NCBI GenBank assembly: GCA_026706425.1
Contig: JAPOYW010000364.1
Coordinates: 6,197 to 11,500 of the forward strand
DNA length: 5,304 bases
Origin: Gammaproteobacteria bacterium
Lineage (GTDB): Bacteria > Pseudomonadota > Gammaproteobacteria > Pseudomonadales > Azotimanducaceae
Direction of reading: 5' to 3'
Made by a program: the position numbers and the translations under genes. Below, piece by piece: positions 1-5,304 of the stretch (positions within the stretch are counted from its first letter, which is position 1; each line of letters opens with the position of its first letter). Under the pieces are notes generated by a model, which saw only the letters and a program-made list of their open reading frames with translations, searched no databases and had not been told where the DNA came from.

Positions 1-1555
1 GGTTGAACCCCTCGATGACCGGGTCGTGGTGAGGCCGGTAGCCGAATGTGACTTCGCGCAGTTCCAGCCGTCCGGCGAGGCGGACGCGGCGACCGATACT
101 GACTAGACGATTGGCCCGGTGCGTTTCGACGGTGTCCGAATCCGATGCGGGGTCGGCATCGAGGACGTCCTGGACGCGCTGCAGGTCGGCCTCCAAGACC
201 TGTACGAGGCCGATCGACTCGACGTACTTTCCGACCGGCAGCAGGAAGTTGCCGATAACGAAGTAGGTTGCCACGACATCGCCGATCGACATGTCTCCGG
301 AGATGACGCGCATGCCCCCGATGCCGAGCACCACGGCGCCTCCCACGATGAGAAAGAACGGCGGCAACGCGTTTGCAAAAACGCCGAGTTCGGCCGACCG
401 CTGCCGATAGAGCAGTTCCAGAGCCTGGTAGCCGGATAAGCGCGTGAAGAAGTCGCCCTCGGTTCCGGTGGCGCGGAGCGCATCGAGGCGACTCAGCGCC
501 GTGGCGCCGATGCCCGAAAGCATGCCCTGGCTGCGACGGAGGCGGTAGTTCTCGTGCTTGGTGCGGTAGGACACGGAACGCGCCACGGCCACGTTCAGGA
601 ACGCCACGACAACCGCTGTCCCGGCGAGCAGCAAGTCCTGCGCCGCGATCCAGACGAGGTAGATCAGGCTCATCGTCAGTTCGATCGCAAGCCGCGTCAA
701 CCGCGTCGTTGCGGTGTTCGCGATCCTGTCCAGCAGGCGGGCTCGCGAGGCCAGTTCGCCCGAGAACCGTTGTGCGAAGTACTCCATCGGAAGCCGCAAC
801 AGGGCGGAAAGGAACCGCTCGGACTGCGAAAGTGCGATTCGCACGCTCACCGCGAGGAGAACGCGTTGCTGTATCCAGAGGATCGCAAACAAGGCGACGG
901 CGATGCCGAGCGTGCCGCCGATTACCACTGTTGCTGACGGGGGCCCCGGACCGGTCGCAGCGTCCGTGAAGTAGCGGAGAAGCTCGGGCAAGGCCAACGT
1001 GGGAATGGCCAGCAGCAAACCCAGCGCGAAAGCGATGCCGATTTGGGTGCGATGCTCGCCCAGCCACGGTAGCAGACGGGCACGGATCGTCAGCGGGCGC
1101 TCCGACGGCGTGAAGTCCGGCCCGGTCCGCACCATTAGCACGATGCCCATGTAACGCTCTCGGAACGTCGCCTCGTCCAGCGAGTAGTGGCCGTTGGCCG
1201 GGTCGTTGATGTAGTAGCGGTTGTTCCGGAAGCCCTCTAGCACCAGGAAGTGATTGAACTCCCAGAACAGGATTGCCGGCGCTTCGAGGCCCTTCAGGTA
1301 GTCCGCCGAACGCTGCCAGCCGGTCACTTCGACCCCGTACCCCGCGGCGGCGCGTTGAATGTCCGCCGCGGAACACCCGTCGCGGCTCACGCCGCAGGCT
1401 CTGCATAGCTCGTTCATGCCGGCCCACCTACCGAGGTGGGCCAGCACGATGCCCAGACTGGCCGCGCCGCATTCGCTCGCTTGGATCTGTTGGTACAGGG
1501 GCGTTCGCGGAACCGGCCGCAGCCGGCGCAGGAGATCGGCGAAGGGTGGATTCAT
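1..1555 (-). CDS. NHLM-type peptidase/ABC transporter (C39 peptidase + permease + start of ATPase), 3' end off the window
   Basis: This is a bifunctional leader peptidase and exporter in the inner membrane. It should cleave the double-glycine leader of the precursor at 2298-2603 and pump the core out. The 518 visible residues begin with a C39 peptidase domain (about 15-145): Gln23 (oxyanion), Cys29 in QASECGAASL, His102 in FNHFLVLEG and Asp118 in INDPANG, so the catalytic set is complete. A transmembrane domain follows, with helices near 172-196, 209-228, 289-305, 308-326 and two between about 390 and 445. It includes LPMEYFAQRFSGELASR (255-271), a typical segment of the NHLM peptidase/ATP-binding family (TIGR03796). 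The ATPase domain begins with LELREVTFGYRP, where Tyr506 is the likely A-loop residue, and the window ends before Walker A. The start ATG (1553-1555) overlaps the stop of the secretion gene as ATGA, implying translational coupling. The frame is open to the left edge. Family assignment is very secure; the substrate is inferred from context. Confidence 0.95.
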   Translation of the reverse strand, partial: MNPPFADLLRRLRPVPRTPLYQQIQASECGAASLGIVLAHLGRWAGMNELCRACGVSRDGCSAADIQRAAAGYGVEVTGWQRSADYLKGLEAPAILFWEFNHFLVLEGFRNNRYYINDPANGHYSLDEATFRERYMGIVLMVRTGPDFTPSERPLTIRARLLPWLGEHRTQIGIAFALGLLLAIPTLALPELLRYFTDAATGPGPPSATVVIGGTLGIAVALFAILWIQQRVLLAVSVRIALSQSERFLSALLRLPMEYFAQRFSGELASRARLLDRIANTATTRLTRLAIELTMSLIYLVWIAAQDLLLAGTAVVVAFLNVAVARSVSYRTKHENYRLRRSQGMLSGIGATALSRLDALRATGTEGDFFTRLSGYQALELLYRQRSAELGVFANALPPFFLIVGGAVVLGIGGMRVISGDMSIGDVVATYFVIGNFLLPVGKYVESIGLVQVLEADLQRVQDVLDADPASDSDTVETHRANRLVSIGRRVRLAGRLELREVTFGYRPHHDPVIEGFN

Positions 1556-2205
1556 GGCCCTCGGGCCCGACCTGGGTTTGCGAATCCGAGGAGCAGTTCG
1601 ATCGGTCGTTGCGAGCCGATGGGTATGCGTAGCCGCAGGTCCTCGCCGGGGCTGGGTGGCAGGTACACCGACGATGGATCCCGTTCTATGTCGAGTCGCA
1701 GGGTCGCCGTGGGACGTCCGGAATGCGGCTCTAGGAAATGCACACCGCGGATGTTCCCGGATAGGAAGGTGCCCGCGGAGTCGTTGCGGAACACGAAAAT
1801 CCTCCCGCCGAGACTCAGAGCTTGGGCATCGGCGAGACGGACTTCGGTTTCGAGCCGAGTGAGGCCCTTGGGGGCGCCGTTGTCCTCGGCGTCGGTTGCC
1901 GGCGCGTCCAGGAGCTTTCCGGTCAACCAGAGACTGTGATCGATGGAACCCACCGACAGCCAGATCGCGACGGCGATCGCGAGTACGCCGAGTGCAATGG
2001 CGACGAGCCCGCCCCGCGGCGTCGTGGAGCGTGTCAGGTAGTCGATGGGTTCCAGTTCGGCACGGTTTCTCGACGCGTCGTCGTTGAACAACCGGTTCCT
2101 GTAGAGCCCGTAGTCCCTTGGCGACGGTGCGTTCGTTGAACGCGAGCCAGGCGACGCCGACTCAGTTAGGTTTTGGCCCGGGGGCCGGGCCTGTGGCGCT
2201 TTCAA
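1552..2205 (-). CDS. Short HlyD-like secretion protein of NHLM bacteriocin cassette
   Basis: Likely the membrane-fusion partner of the downstream peptidase/ABC transporter. The 217-aa protein has a Pro/Ser-rich N-terminus (1-30) and a cytoplasmic segment, LYRNRLFNDDASRN to IDYLTRSTTPRGG (34-66). That segment resembles the conserved pre-membrane region of NHLM secretion proteins, where a 'LFRK..LERLSSPE' stretch and 'SPRGW' precede the helix. One membrane helix spans about 66-86, followed by a periplasmic part of about 130 residues. Its end (GEDLRLRIPIGSQRPIELLLG, 187-207) looks like the last beta strands of a HlyD barrel. No coiled-coil hairpin or clear lipoyl halves are visible, so it is much shorter than usual family members (typically well over 250 aa). 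TTG at 2203-2205 is the only usable start between the in-frame stop at 2221-2223 and the conserved region. A GAAGG sits 12 nt before it, an unusually long spacing. The stop overlaps the transporter start (ATGA). Family call is fairly sure; function is inferred from position. Confidence 0.75.
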   Translation of the reverse strand: MKAPQARPPGQNLTESASPGSRSTNAPSPRDYGLYRNRLFNDDASRNRAELEPIDYLTRSTTPRGGLVAIALGVLAIAVAIWLSVGSIDHSLWLTGKLLDAPATDAEDNGAPKGLTRLETEVRLADAQALSLGGRIFVFRNDSAGTFLSGNIRGVHFLEPHSGRPTATLRLDIERDPSSVYLPPSPGEDLRLRIPIGSQRPIELLLGFANPGRARGP

Positions 2206-2253
2206 GGAGGCGAGTCGCCTTCAATGCGCTGCTAGCGGCGTTGGCGGTCGATG

Positions 2254-2279
2254 TTGACGATCACCGTGACGATCGTCAA
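2254..2279. repeat. Inverted repeat between precursor and export genes
   Basis: TTGACGATC (2254-2262) and GATCGTCAA (2271-2279) are perfect 9-bp arms around an 8-nt loop. The right half also forms a perfect 12-bp palindrome, TGACGATCGTCA (2267-2278), whose left half TGACGATC is repeated directly 12 bp away at 2255-2262. It lies 18 bp after the precursor stop and about 50 bp before the TTG start of the secretion gene. No T-run follows on the minus strand, so it is not a standard terminator. It could be an RNA stem that damps read-through or stabilises precursor mRNA, or an operator. Repeats of this size can also arise by chance. Confidence 0.4.
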
Positions 2280-2297
2280 ATGGGCGGTTTCCCGCTC

Positions 2298-2603
2298 CTA
2301 GTCCCGGAAGATGGGGTGGTTCTGCCAGTCGGTGTCGCCGGAAGTGCTGGTGGTGTTGTCGATTGCCCCGATCCCCCCGCTGACGGCGCGCATCTCATCC
2401 AGCGACAGTTGAGGGTTCGGCGGCAGCACGAGATGGGACGTCGTTCTCGAGTCCTCGATGACCTTCAGCTTCATCCCGTCCGGAACCGCGAACCCGTACT
2501 CTTCCCTCAAGGTCGCTTCCGGCTCGGACAGCAGGCGGGCCCTGAAGTCTGGATCTTCACCCGCTCTCGACAACAATTGTTCCAGTATTTCGGCTGCTCG
2601 CAC
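2298..2603 (-). CDS. NHLP-leader RiPP precursor peptide (101 aa, Cys-free core)
   Basis: This is the precursor of a ribosomal peptide natural product, presumed substrate of the peptidase/transporter at 1-1555. The leader (1-77) matches the nitrile-hydratase-like leader peptide type (NHLP, TIGR03793). It has an amphipathic helix ILEQLLSRAGEDPDFRARLL (6-25), then SEPEATLREEYGFAVPDGMKLKVIED with the usual 'dP...L...G...P.g' layout, a polar linker HLVLPPNPQLSLDEMRAVSGG, and a double glycine at 76-77. Cleavage after Gly77 would release a 24-residue core beginning IGAIDN and ending HPIFRD. The core has four Asp, six Ser/Thr (84-88, 91), one Trp, one His and no Cys, so thioether lanthionines and Cys-derived thiazoles are excluded. 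The start is GTG (2601-2603); an in-frame stop at 2619-2621 rules out a longer protein, and TGGGG about 8 nt upstream may serve as the ribosome site. The leader family is secure; the core chemistry is unknown because no maturation enzyme is in view. Confidence 0.9.
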   Translation of the reverse strand: MRAAEILEQLLSRAGEDPDFRARLLSEPEATLREEYGFAVPDGMKLKVIEDSRTTSHLVLPPNPQLSLDEMRAVSGGIGAIDNTTSTSGDTDWQNHPIFRD

Positions 2604-2687
2604 CTCGGCACCCCAGTGTTACTTGACGCAGTAGGGCACCGGGTCAACCTACATCAAGCGCCCTTGGCGCACAATGCCAACCGTGTC
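2604..2687. other. Leader region of the precursor gene, next to IS end
   Basis: These 84 bp separate the transposase remnant from the precursor start. They contain the probable ribosome site (TGGGG) and a GCGCC-AAG-GGCGC hairpin (minus strand, complement of 2658-2670). No convincing promoter is visible: TTGACC (complement of 2642-2647) would make a fair -35, but the hexamer 17 nt on, AAGTAA, is a poor -10 and would leave a leader too short for the ribosome site. Transcription may start inside or beyond the IS remnant. Confidence 0.35.
2658..2670 (-). terminator. Small GC hairpin after transposase remnant (weak terminator candidate)
   Basis: On the minus strand GCGCC-AAG-GGCGC forms a 5-bp GC stem with a 3-nt loop, 17 nt after the transposase stop, followed by TTGATG. 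The T-run is poor, so termination would be weak. The hairpin includes the left copy of the CCCTTGGC repeat thought to flank the IS, so it may simply be host sequence at the insertion point. Confidence 0.25.
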
Positions 2688-3477
2688 TCAGTTTGAACCA
2701 GCCGCCCGCTTCCTGTAGGTCTTGGGACGGTTGGGTTTCTTGGCCCGCGCATCGATCAGTGCGACGATCCAACCAAGGTCGCGGATGTCGCTGTCGAGGC
2801 CTGCGGCCATCGCGGGCGTCACGGACAGAGCTGGGTGTACTCGGCAATAGTTGTAGTGCAGGGCGTAGAGATTGACCATCGCGACGTGCTTCTCGAACCG
2901 TCGTTTCTCCGAGTTCGAGGGCATCCGCGGTATGCCATCCGGTTCTGGCATGGTGCTGTCGCCGTGACGGCTGGCACCGCCATTCCCTTCGGTGTCCCGG
3001 TTCCCAAGCAGACCGGTCGTCGCTAGTTCGGGAGTCTCTTTCAGTCTACGTCGGATGTCCTCGACGAAACCGGCGCGGGTCTTTCGACTGTTGTCGCCCG
3101 CCAGACAGGACACGATCAACCTGCTGTCCGCGTCGATCGCGGCAAGGGTCCATGTGTCTTCGGTGGCCGGTCGCCTTGACGTTTCGGCTCGGCGAGGTGC
3201 CGGATAGCTGAAAGCCCAGGTCTGGCTGCACTCGATTCGACGACGGCCGGGAATCTGTCGCACGTGCTCGTCCAGATAGGCTTTCGCCGCTGCACCGGCG
3301 TCGTTCAACAGCTTGGCCACGGTGTTGATGCTGACGCCGTCGCGGCGGGTGATCGACCGCATCGAATACCCTGCGACCAGCATGGCGAGTATCGCGGCGC
3401 GTTTGTTGCTGGGTAGGCGGTTCATCGGGACTTGGGGCGCTACGGGGCTACGCGCCACCGATCGCCATTCCCTTGGC
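2661..3477 (-). mobile_element. Decayed IS1-type insertion sequence, possible 8-bp target duplication
   Basis: The element is defined by the transposase remnant at 2688-3425. The direct repeat CCCTTGGC occurs at 2661-2668 and 3470-3477, close to where the ends are expected: about 20 bp after the stop and 45 bp before the start. IS1-family elements duplicate about 8-9 bp on insertion, so this may be the target duplication. Terminal inverted repeats are not clear. The nearest match is AATGCCAACCGT (from 2673) against AATGGCGATCGG (complement of the right end, from 3469), imperfect and offset by 4 bp on the left. Treat the exact boundaries as tentative; the presence of a dead IS is much surer than its ends. 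Confidence 0.5.
2688..3425 (-). pseudogene. IS1-family transposase, inactivated remnant
   Basis: The frame from ATG 3423-3425 gives 245 residues that begin like NCBI 'IS1 family transposase' proteins. MNRLPSNKRAAILAMLVAGY and SINTVAKLLNDAG form the N-terminal helix-turn-helix. DTWTLAAIDADSRLIVSCLAGD follows, and the C-terminus has MVNLYALHYNYCRVHPALSV and TPAMAAGL. Two defects make it non-functional. The first catalytic motif, normally QCDEIW, reads ECSQTW, losing the Asp. After RRLKETPELATT the block expected to carry 'DGH.AYLEAV' (second Asp) is missing, apparently an internal deletion of roughly 50 codons. The following stretch (about residues 137-160) does not align in frame; an adjacent frame reads CQNRM and TRRNDG, suggesting the remains of the 'ERQN...TRLTNGF' segment (third acidic residue) with a frameshift near 2900. 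The frame is open upstream to 3620, but the extra N-terminus resembles nothing in the family. Length is below the usual ~280 aa. Confidence 0.85.
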
Positions 3478-3690
3478 TCGGCGCGGCGGCCCCCATCGGG
3501 CGACGGCGGCAAGCATGGTGACCCGGCTGGGGCGTCTCCCGGACAATGCAACGGGGCGGGTTTCCACTCCCGCTGCGGTCGGCTTCTTGACGATCGTCTC
3601 GTTGGCCTGCCCGGTGGCAATCCGCATGCTGATTACCGCGTTCGCAATCACGGCAGGCGGACGTTTCTCGCCGTTCGGGCCGATGGGCAT
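3448..3690 (-). CDS. Small basic protein, MPIGPNGEKRP family (histone H1-like/RNA-binding type), 3' end possibly altered by IS
   Basis: An 80-residue protein starting MPIGPNGEKRPPAVIANAVI, followed by MRIATGQANET. From memory this closely matches a group of short bacterial proteins annotated as histone H1-like or hypothetical, with the pattern 'MPIGPNGEKRPAD.I..AV.V.KIATGE.EE' and a basic tail such as 'GRKGGKARA...RR.EIA.KAA.ARWG'. Here the tail is shortened to GRRPSRVTMLAAVARWG (51-67). Thirteen further residues (68-80) run into the probable right end of the IS, so the native stop may have been lost or moved by the insertion. Start: ATG at 3688-3690 with AAGGA ten bases upstream. No membrane segment or signal peptide. 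The protein is strongly basic with no obvious enzymatic motif. Its role is unknown; nucleic-acid binding is only a suggestion from the composition. It may be intact, truncated or decaying. Confidence 0.6.
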   Translation of the reverse strand: MPIGPNGEKRPPAVIANAVISMRIATGQANETIVKKPTAAGVETRPVALSGRRPSRVTMLAAVARWGPPRRAKGMAIGGA

Positions 3691-3848
3691 GAGCTAAGAG
3701 TCCTTGCCGGTTAGACGGCACAGGGAAATCCGCTGCACCGCCTCCGCGTGGCAATTGCGCAAAATGCCTCGGGCGTTTCGGCCCGAGATCCCCCGCCCGT
3801 ATGTTAACGGCTCCGGGCTTGCCGTGCTGACACCGGTGGAGCGAGGGA
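3691..3848. other. Intergenic region between DUF5916 gene and small basic gene
   Basis: 158 bp holding the terminator-like stem at 3768-3787 and, on the minus strand beyond it, about 70 bp leading to the AAGGA ribosome site (complement of 3701-3705) of the small basic gene. No good sigma-70 promoter stands out. TTTTGCGCAATTGCC just after the stem is the only AT-richer patch. Confidence 0.4.
3761..3787 (-). terminator. Rho-independent-like terminator of the DUF5916 gene
   Basis: On the minus strand CTCGGGC-CGAAAC-GCCCGAG makes a perfect 7-bp stem with a 6-nt loop (3768-3787), followed by GCATTTT. It lies about 60 nt after the DUF5916 stop and before the next gene, the position expected of a terminator. 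The T-run is only four long and starts after three other bases, so efficiency may be moderate. Confidence 0.55.
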
Positions 3849-5304
3849 TCATCGGCCAAACCGGTAGCGGAGCTTGACGAGGAGAGCCTCCCGCTGCGGC
3901 TCGCCGAAGGCATCGTCGAGGAGATCGCGGAAACTCCTGTCGGTGGACGACTCGAACAGCGAGGCGTTGCGGTTGTAGACCACGAAGAGATCGGAGAGCG
4001 GTGCGATCTGCCAGCGGTAGCGGACCTGTACGGTCATCCTGCTGATGGCGAACCGACGCCTTCCGACGGCACTCGGCACGAGGTCGCCGTCCGGGTCGAT
4101 GGCCAATCGTTTGGTCCCGTGCGACTTGAGCCCTGTCCATTCGGCCTGGATCCGTAGCTGCTGACGGGAAGTGAAGAACGCATCGAAGCGAAGGCGTGGT
4201 GACCACTGCTCGGTCTCGAACGCCTCGAAATGCCGACCGGTTTGCCAGAGCACCCAGGCATCGCGAGTGATGTAGATGAGGCCCGGGGAGACTGTAAGCC
4301 GAGGGACGGGTCGCCAGGTCGTACTGATGTTGGCTTCGAGGAACCACCCCCCTTCGGGTTCGGTGCGGGCTTGGGCGCCGATGAAGGAGTAGAGACGCCT
4401 GGACGTATCGCTTCCCCAACTGGCCAGGATGCCGGCATGTCGTTTCACGCGGTAGTCGCCATTGCCACGGCTGTTTCGATCGTCCCAGTGCCCGGGGCGG
4501 AAGACGCCCCGGAGCGTGGCGCGGGTGTTGCTTTGAAACGACCAGTGTCGCGCGACGTCGACGACGCTGCCGATCCGGCGGCCGCTGCCGTTGAAGTCGG
4601 CAAACGTCGAGAACTGGGTGAATACCTCGCGGAATCGTTCGGATTGGTGGTCTTGACGTTCGAAGCTGTACGAGACCCCGCGGTAGTCGTTGCGCCAGAT
4701 GAAGCCGGCGTCGTTGAGGTCGAGTTCGTCGTCGTAGTAGTCCACGCGCAGGACGTGCAAGTCGCCCCGGCGAGGGGCCCACCGAAGTTGGCCGTGTCCC
4801 CCTGCACCGGTGCTGTCCGGCACATCGCTGAAGTACAACTGACCGTCCCAGGTCCATTTCGCGTCCGCGGTGCGATAGTGGCCGTCGATGCCGTGAGTGA
4901 CGGCGCGCCGGGCTGGATGGTCGACCAGGGTTCCCATCCAGCCGATGGCCCGGCGAGCACCCCCGGCGGTGTTTTCATGCTGCCAACGCATCACGCCGAA
5001 CTTTCGTCCAGCGGCGTCGATGCTGCCATCCGTGTTGCGTAGCGTCAGCTTCGTGTCGTCCTCCGCAACGCCCAGCGCACCCCATCGCCAGTTGCCGAGT
5101 TGGCCGATGCCCTTGGCGGCGAAAAGGAGGTCTACGGGTTTGCCGGCGTCGTACGGGTCGAAGGCGACGCCGGGCTCGTAGTCCGGTCCGCCGCGCCGGG
5201 ATCCGACGGACGAGCCGATGCGCCGGGTGTGAAGCAGATCCGGCCCGAACGTGCTGCCGCGGAAGACCTCCTGGTTTTCGGTGAAGAACAGCCGCTTCTC
5301 CTCG
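3849..5304 (-). CDS. DUF5916 outer-membrane beta-barrel protein, C-terminal part (5' end off the window)
   Basis: The frame is open from the right edge (first full codon 5301-5303) to TGA at 3849-3851, giving 484 residues. It fits the DUF5916 domain, usually found after an N-terminal family-9 carbohydrate-binding-like domain in secreted or outer-membrane proteins of about 700-850 aa; that N-terminal part is outside the window. Family marks seen: EEKRLFFTENQEVF with LLHTRRIG near the fragment's start, LDLNDAGFIWRND (fragment residues 194-206), W-and-Y-rich alternating strands through the body, PLSDLFVVYNR near the end, and a C-terminal LVKLRYRFGR typical of a last barrel strand. The fragment contains no catalytic motif. 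The biochemical role is not established: some members are labelled 'membrane associated hydrolase', which nothing here confirms. It seems to be transcribed separately from the RiPP cassette, with a terminator, a small gene and an IS between. The family call is strong; a link to peptide export is unproven. Confidence 0.92.
   Translation of the reverse strand, partial: EEKRLFFTENQEVFRGSTFGPDLLHTRRIGSSVGSRRGGPDYEPGVAFDPYDAGKPVDLLFAAKGIGQLGNWRWGALGVAEDDTKLTLRNTDGSIDAAGRKFGVMRWQHENTAGGARRAIGWMGTLVDHPARRAVTHGIDGHYRTADAKWTWDGQLYFSDVPDSTGAGGHGQLRWAPRRGDLHVLRVDYYDDELDLNDAGFIWRNDYRGVSYSFERQDHQSERFREVFTQFSTFADFNGSGRRIGSVVDVARHWSFQSNTRATLRGVFRPGHWDDRNSRGNGDYRVKRHAGILASWGSDTSRRLYSFIGAQARTEPEGGWFLEANISTTWRPVPRLTVSPGLIYITRDAWVLWQTGRHFEAFETEQWSPRLRFDAFFTSRQQLRIQAEWTGLKSHGTKRLAIDPDGDLVPSAVGRRRFAISRMTVQVRYRWQIAPLSDLFVVYNRNASLFESSTDRSFRDLLDDAFGEPQREALLVKLRYRFGR

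Noticed and set aside
2619..2647. Possible sigma-70 promoter for the precursor (TTGACC, 17 nt, AAGTAA)
   Set aside because: Only the -35 is good. The -10 matches 2 of 6 and the implied start site would lie past or within the ribosome site.
2118..2696. Plus-strand open frame of 192 codons
   Set aside because: It is antisense to the NHLP precursor and the gap beside it. The precursor reading has a full leader and GG motif; this one resembles nothing.
3440..3460. Imperfect palindrome GGCGC...GCGCC (plus strand) just upstream of the transposase start
   Set aside because: Five-bp GC arms are common in this base composition, and it does not match the left IS end well enough to call a terminal repeat.
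2978..3474. 12-bp repeat CGCCATTCCCTT at 2978-2989 and 3463-3474
   Set aside because: One copy is inside the transposase remnant and one at its right end, which hinted at a rearrangement. A shared 12-mer is expected a few times by chance in a GC-rich 5.3-kb window, and the flanks do not match.
3426..3620. N-terminal extension of the transposase frame
   Set aside because: The extra 65 residues overlap the small basic gene in another frame and are Arg/Pro/Gly-rich. The family starts at MNRLPSNKR, so the ATG at 3425 is used.
3694..4857. Minus-strand open frame of 387 codons
   Set aside because: It overlaps the DUF5916 gene in another frame and gives an Arg/Pro-rich sequence typical of off-frame GC-rich DNA. 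It also runs through the terminator and intergenic region.
4230..5042. Plus-strand open frame of 270 codons
   Set aside because: It lies antisense to the DUF5916 gene, whose frame has clear family motifs. The plus reading is a Val/Ala/Asp-rich artefact with no recognisable domain.
1..5304. tRNA, rRNA, CRISPR array, riboswitch or replication origin
   Set aside because: I saw no clover-leaf with conserved TTC-A arm, no evenly spaced repeats and no rRNA-like stretches on either strand.

Overview
The window looks like a piece of a high-GC Gram-negative genome. Evidence is the outer-membrane-barrel type DUF5916 protein, a NHLM-type peptide export cassette with a membrane-anchored HlyD-like partner, and G/C-rich third codon positions. 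The phylum cannot be fixed from this sequence; Gammaproteobacteria, Acidobacteriota or a related environmental lineage would all fit. Every gene I can support is on the minus strand, so transcription runs from right to left. The plus-strand open frames are antisense shadows.

Right part (about 3850-5304): the C-terminal 484 residues of a DUF5916 beta-barrel protein, entering from beyond the right edge. A short stem-loop followed by TTTT about 60 nt after its stop looks like its terminator. Next comes a small gene (3448-3690) whose start, MPIGPNGEKRP, matches a family of small basic proteins ending in an ARWG-like motif.

Middle (about 2661-3477): a decayed insertion sequence with an IS1-type (NCBI 'IS1 family transposase') reading frame. 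Its first catalytic acidic motif is mutated, and the central block carrying the second catalytic Asp is missing. An 8-bp direct repeat, CCCTTGGC, lies on both sides at about the expected element ends and may be the target-site duplication.

Left part (1-2603): a RiPP (ribosomally made, post-translationally modified peptide) precursor-and-export cassette of the NHLP/NHLM type. In transcription order it holds a 101-aa precursor with a nitrile-hydratase-like leader ending in AVSGG and a 24-residue core; a short (217 aa) HlyD-like secretion protein with one membrane helix; and, overlapping it by ATGA, a C39-peptidase ABC transporter that runs off the left edge just before its Walker A motif. The expected logic is that the C39 domain cuts the leader after the double glycine and the transporter exports the core with help from the membrane partner. 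No maturation enzyme is visible. The core has no cysteine, so any modification would have to act on Ser/Thr, Asp/Asn, Trp, His or the backbone, by an enzyme outside the window. The most unusual points are this Cys-free acidic core, the very compact secretion partner, and the dead IS directly upstream of the precursor.
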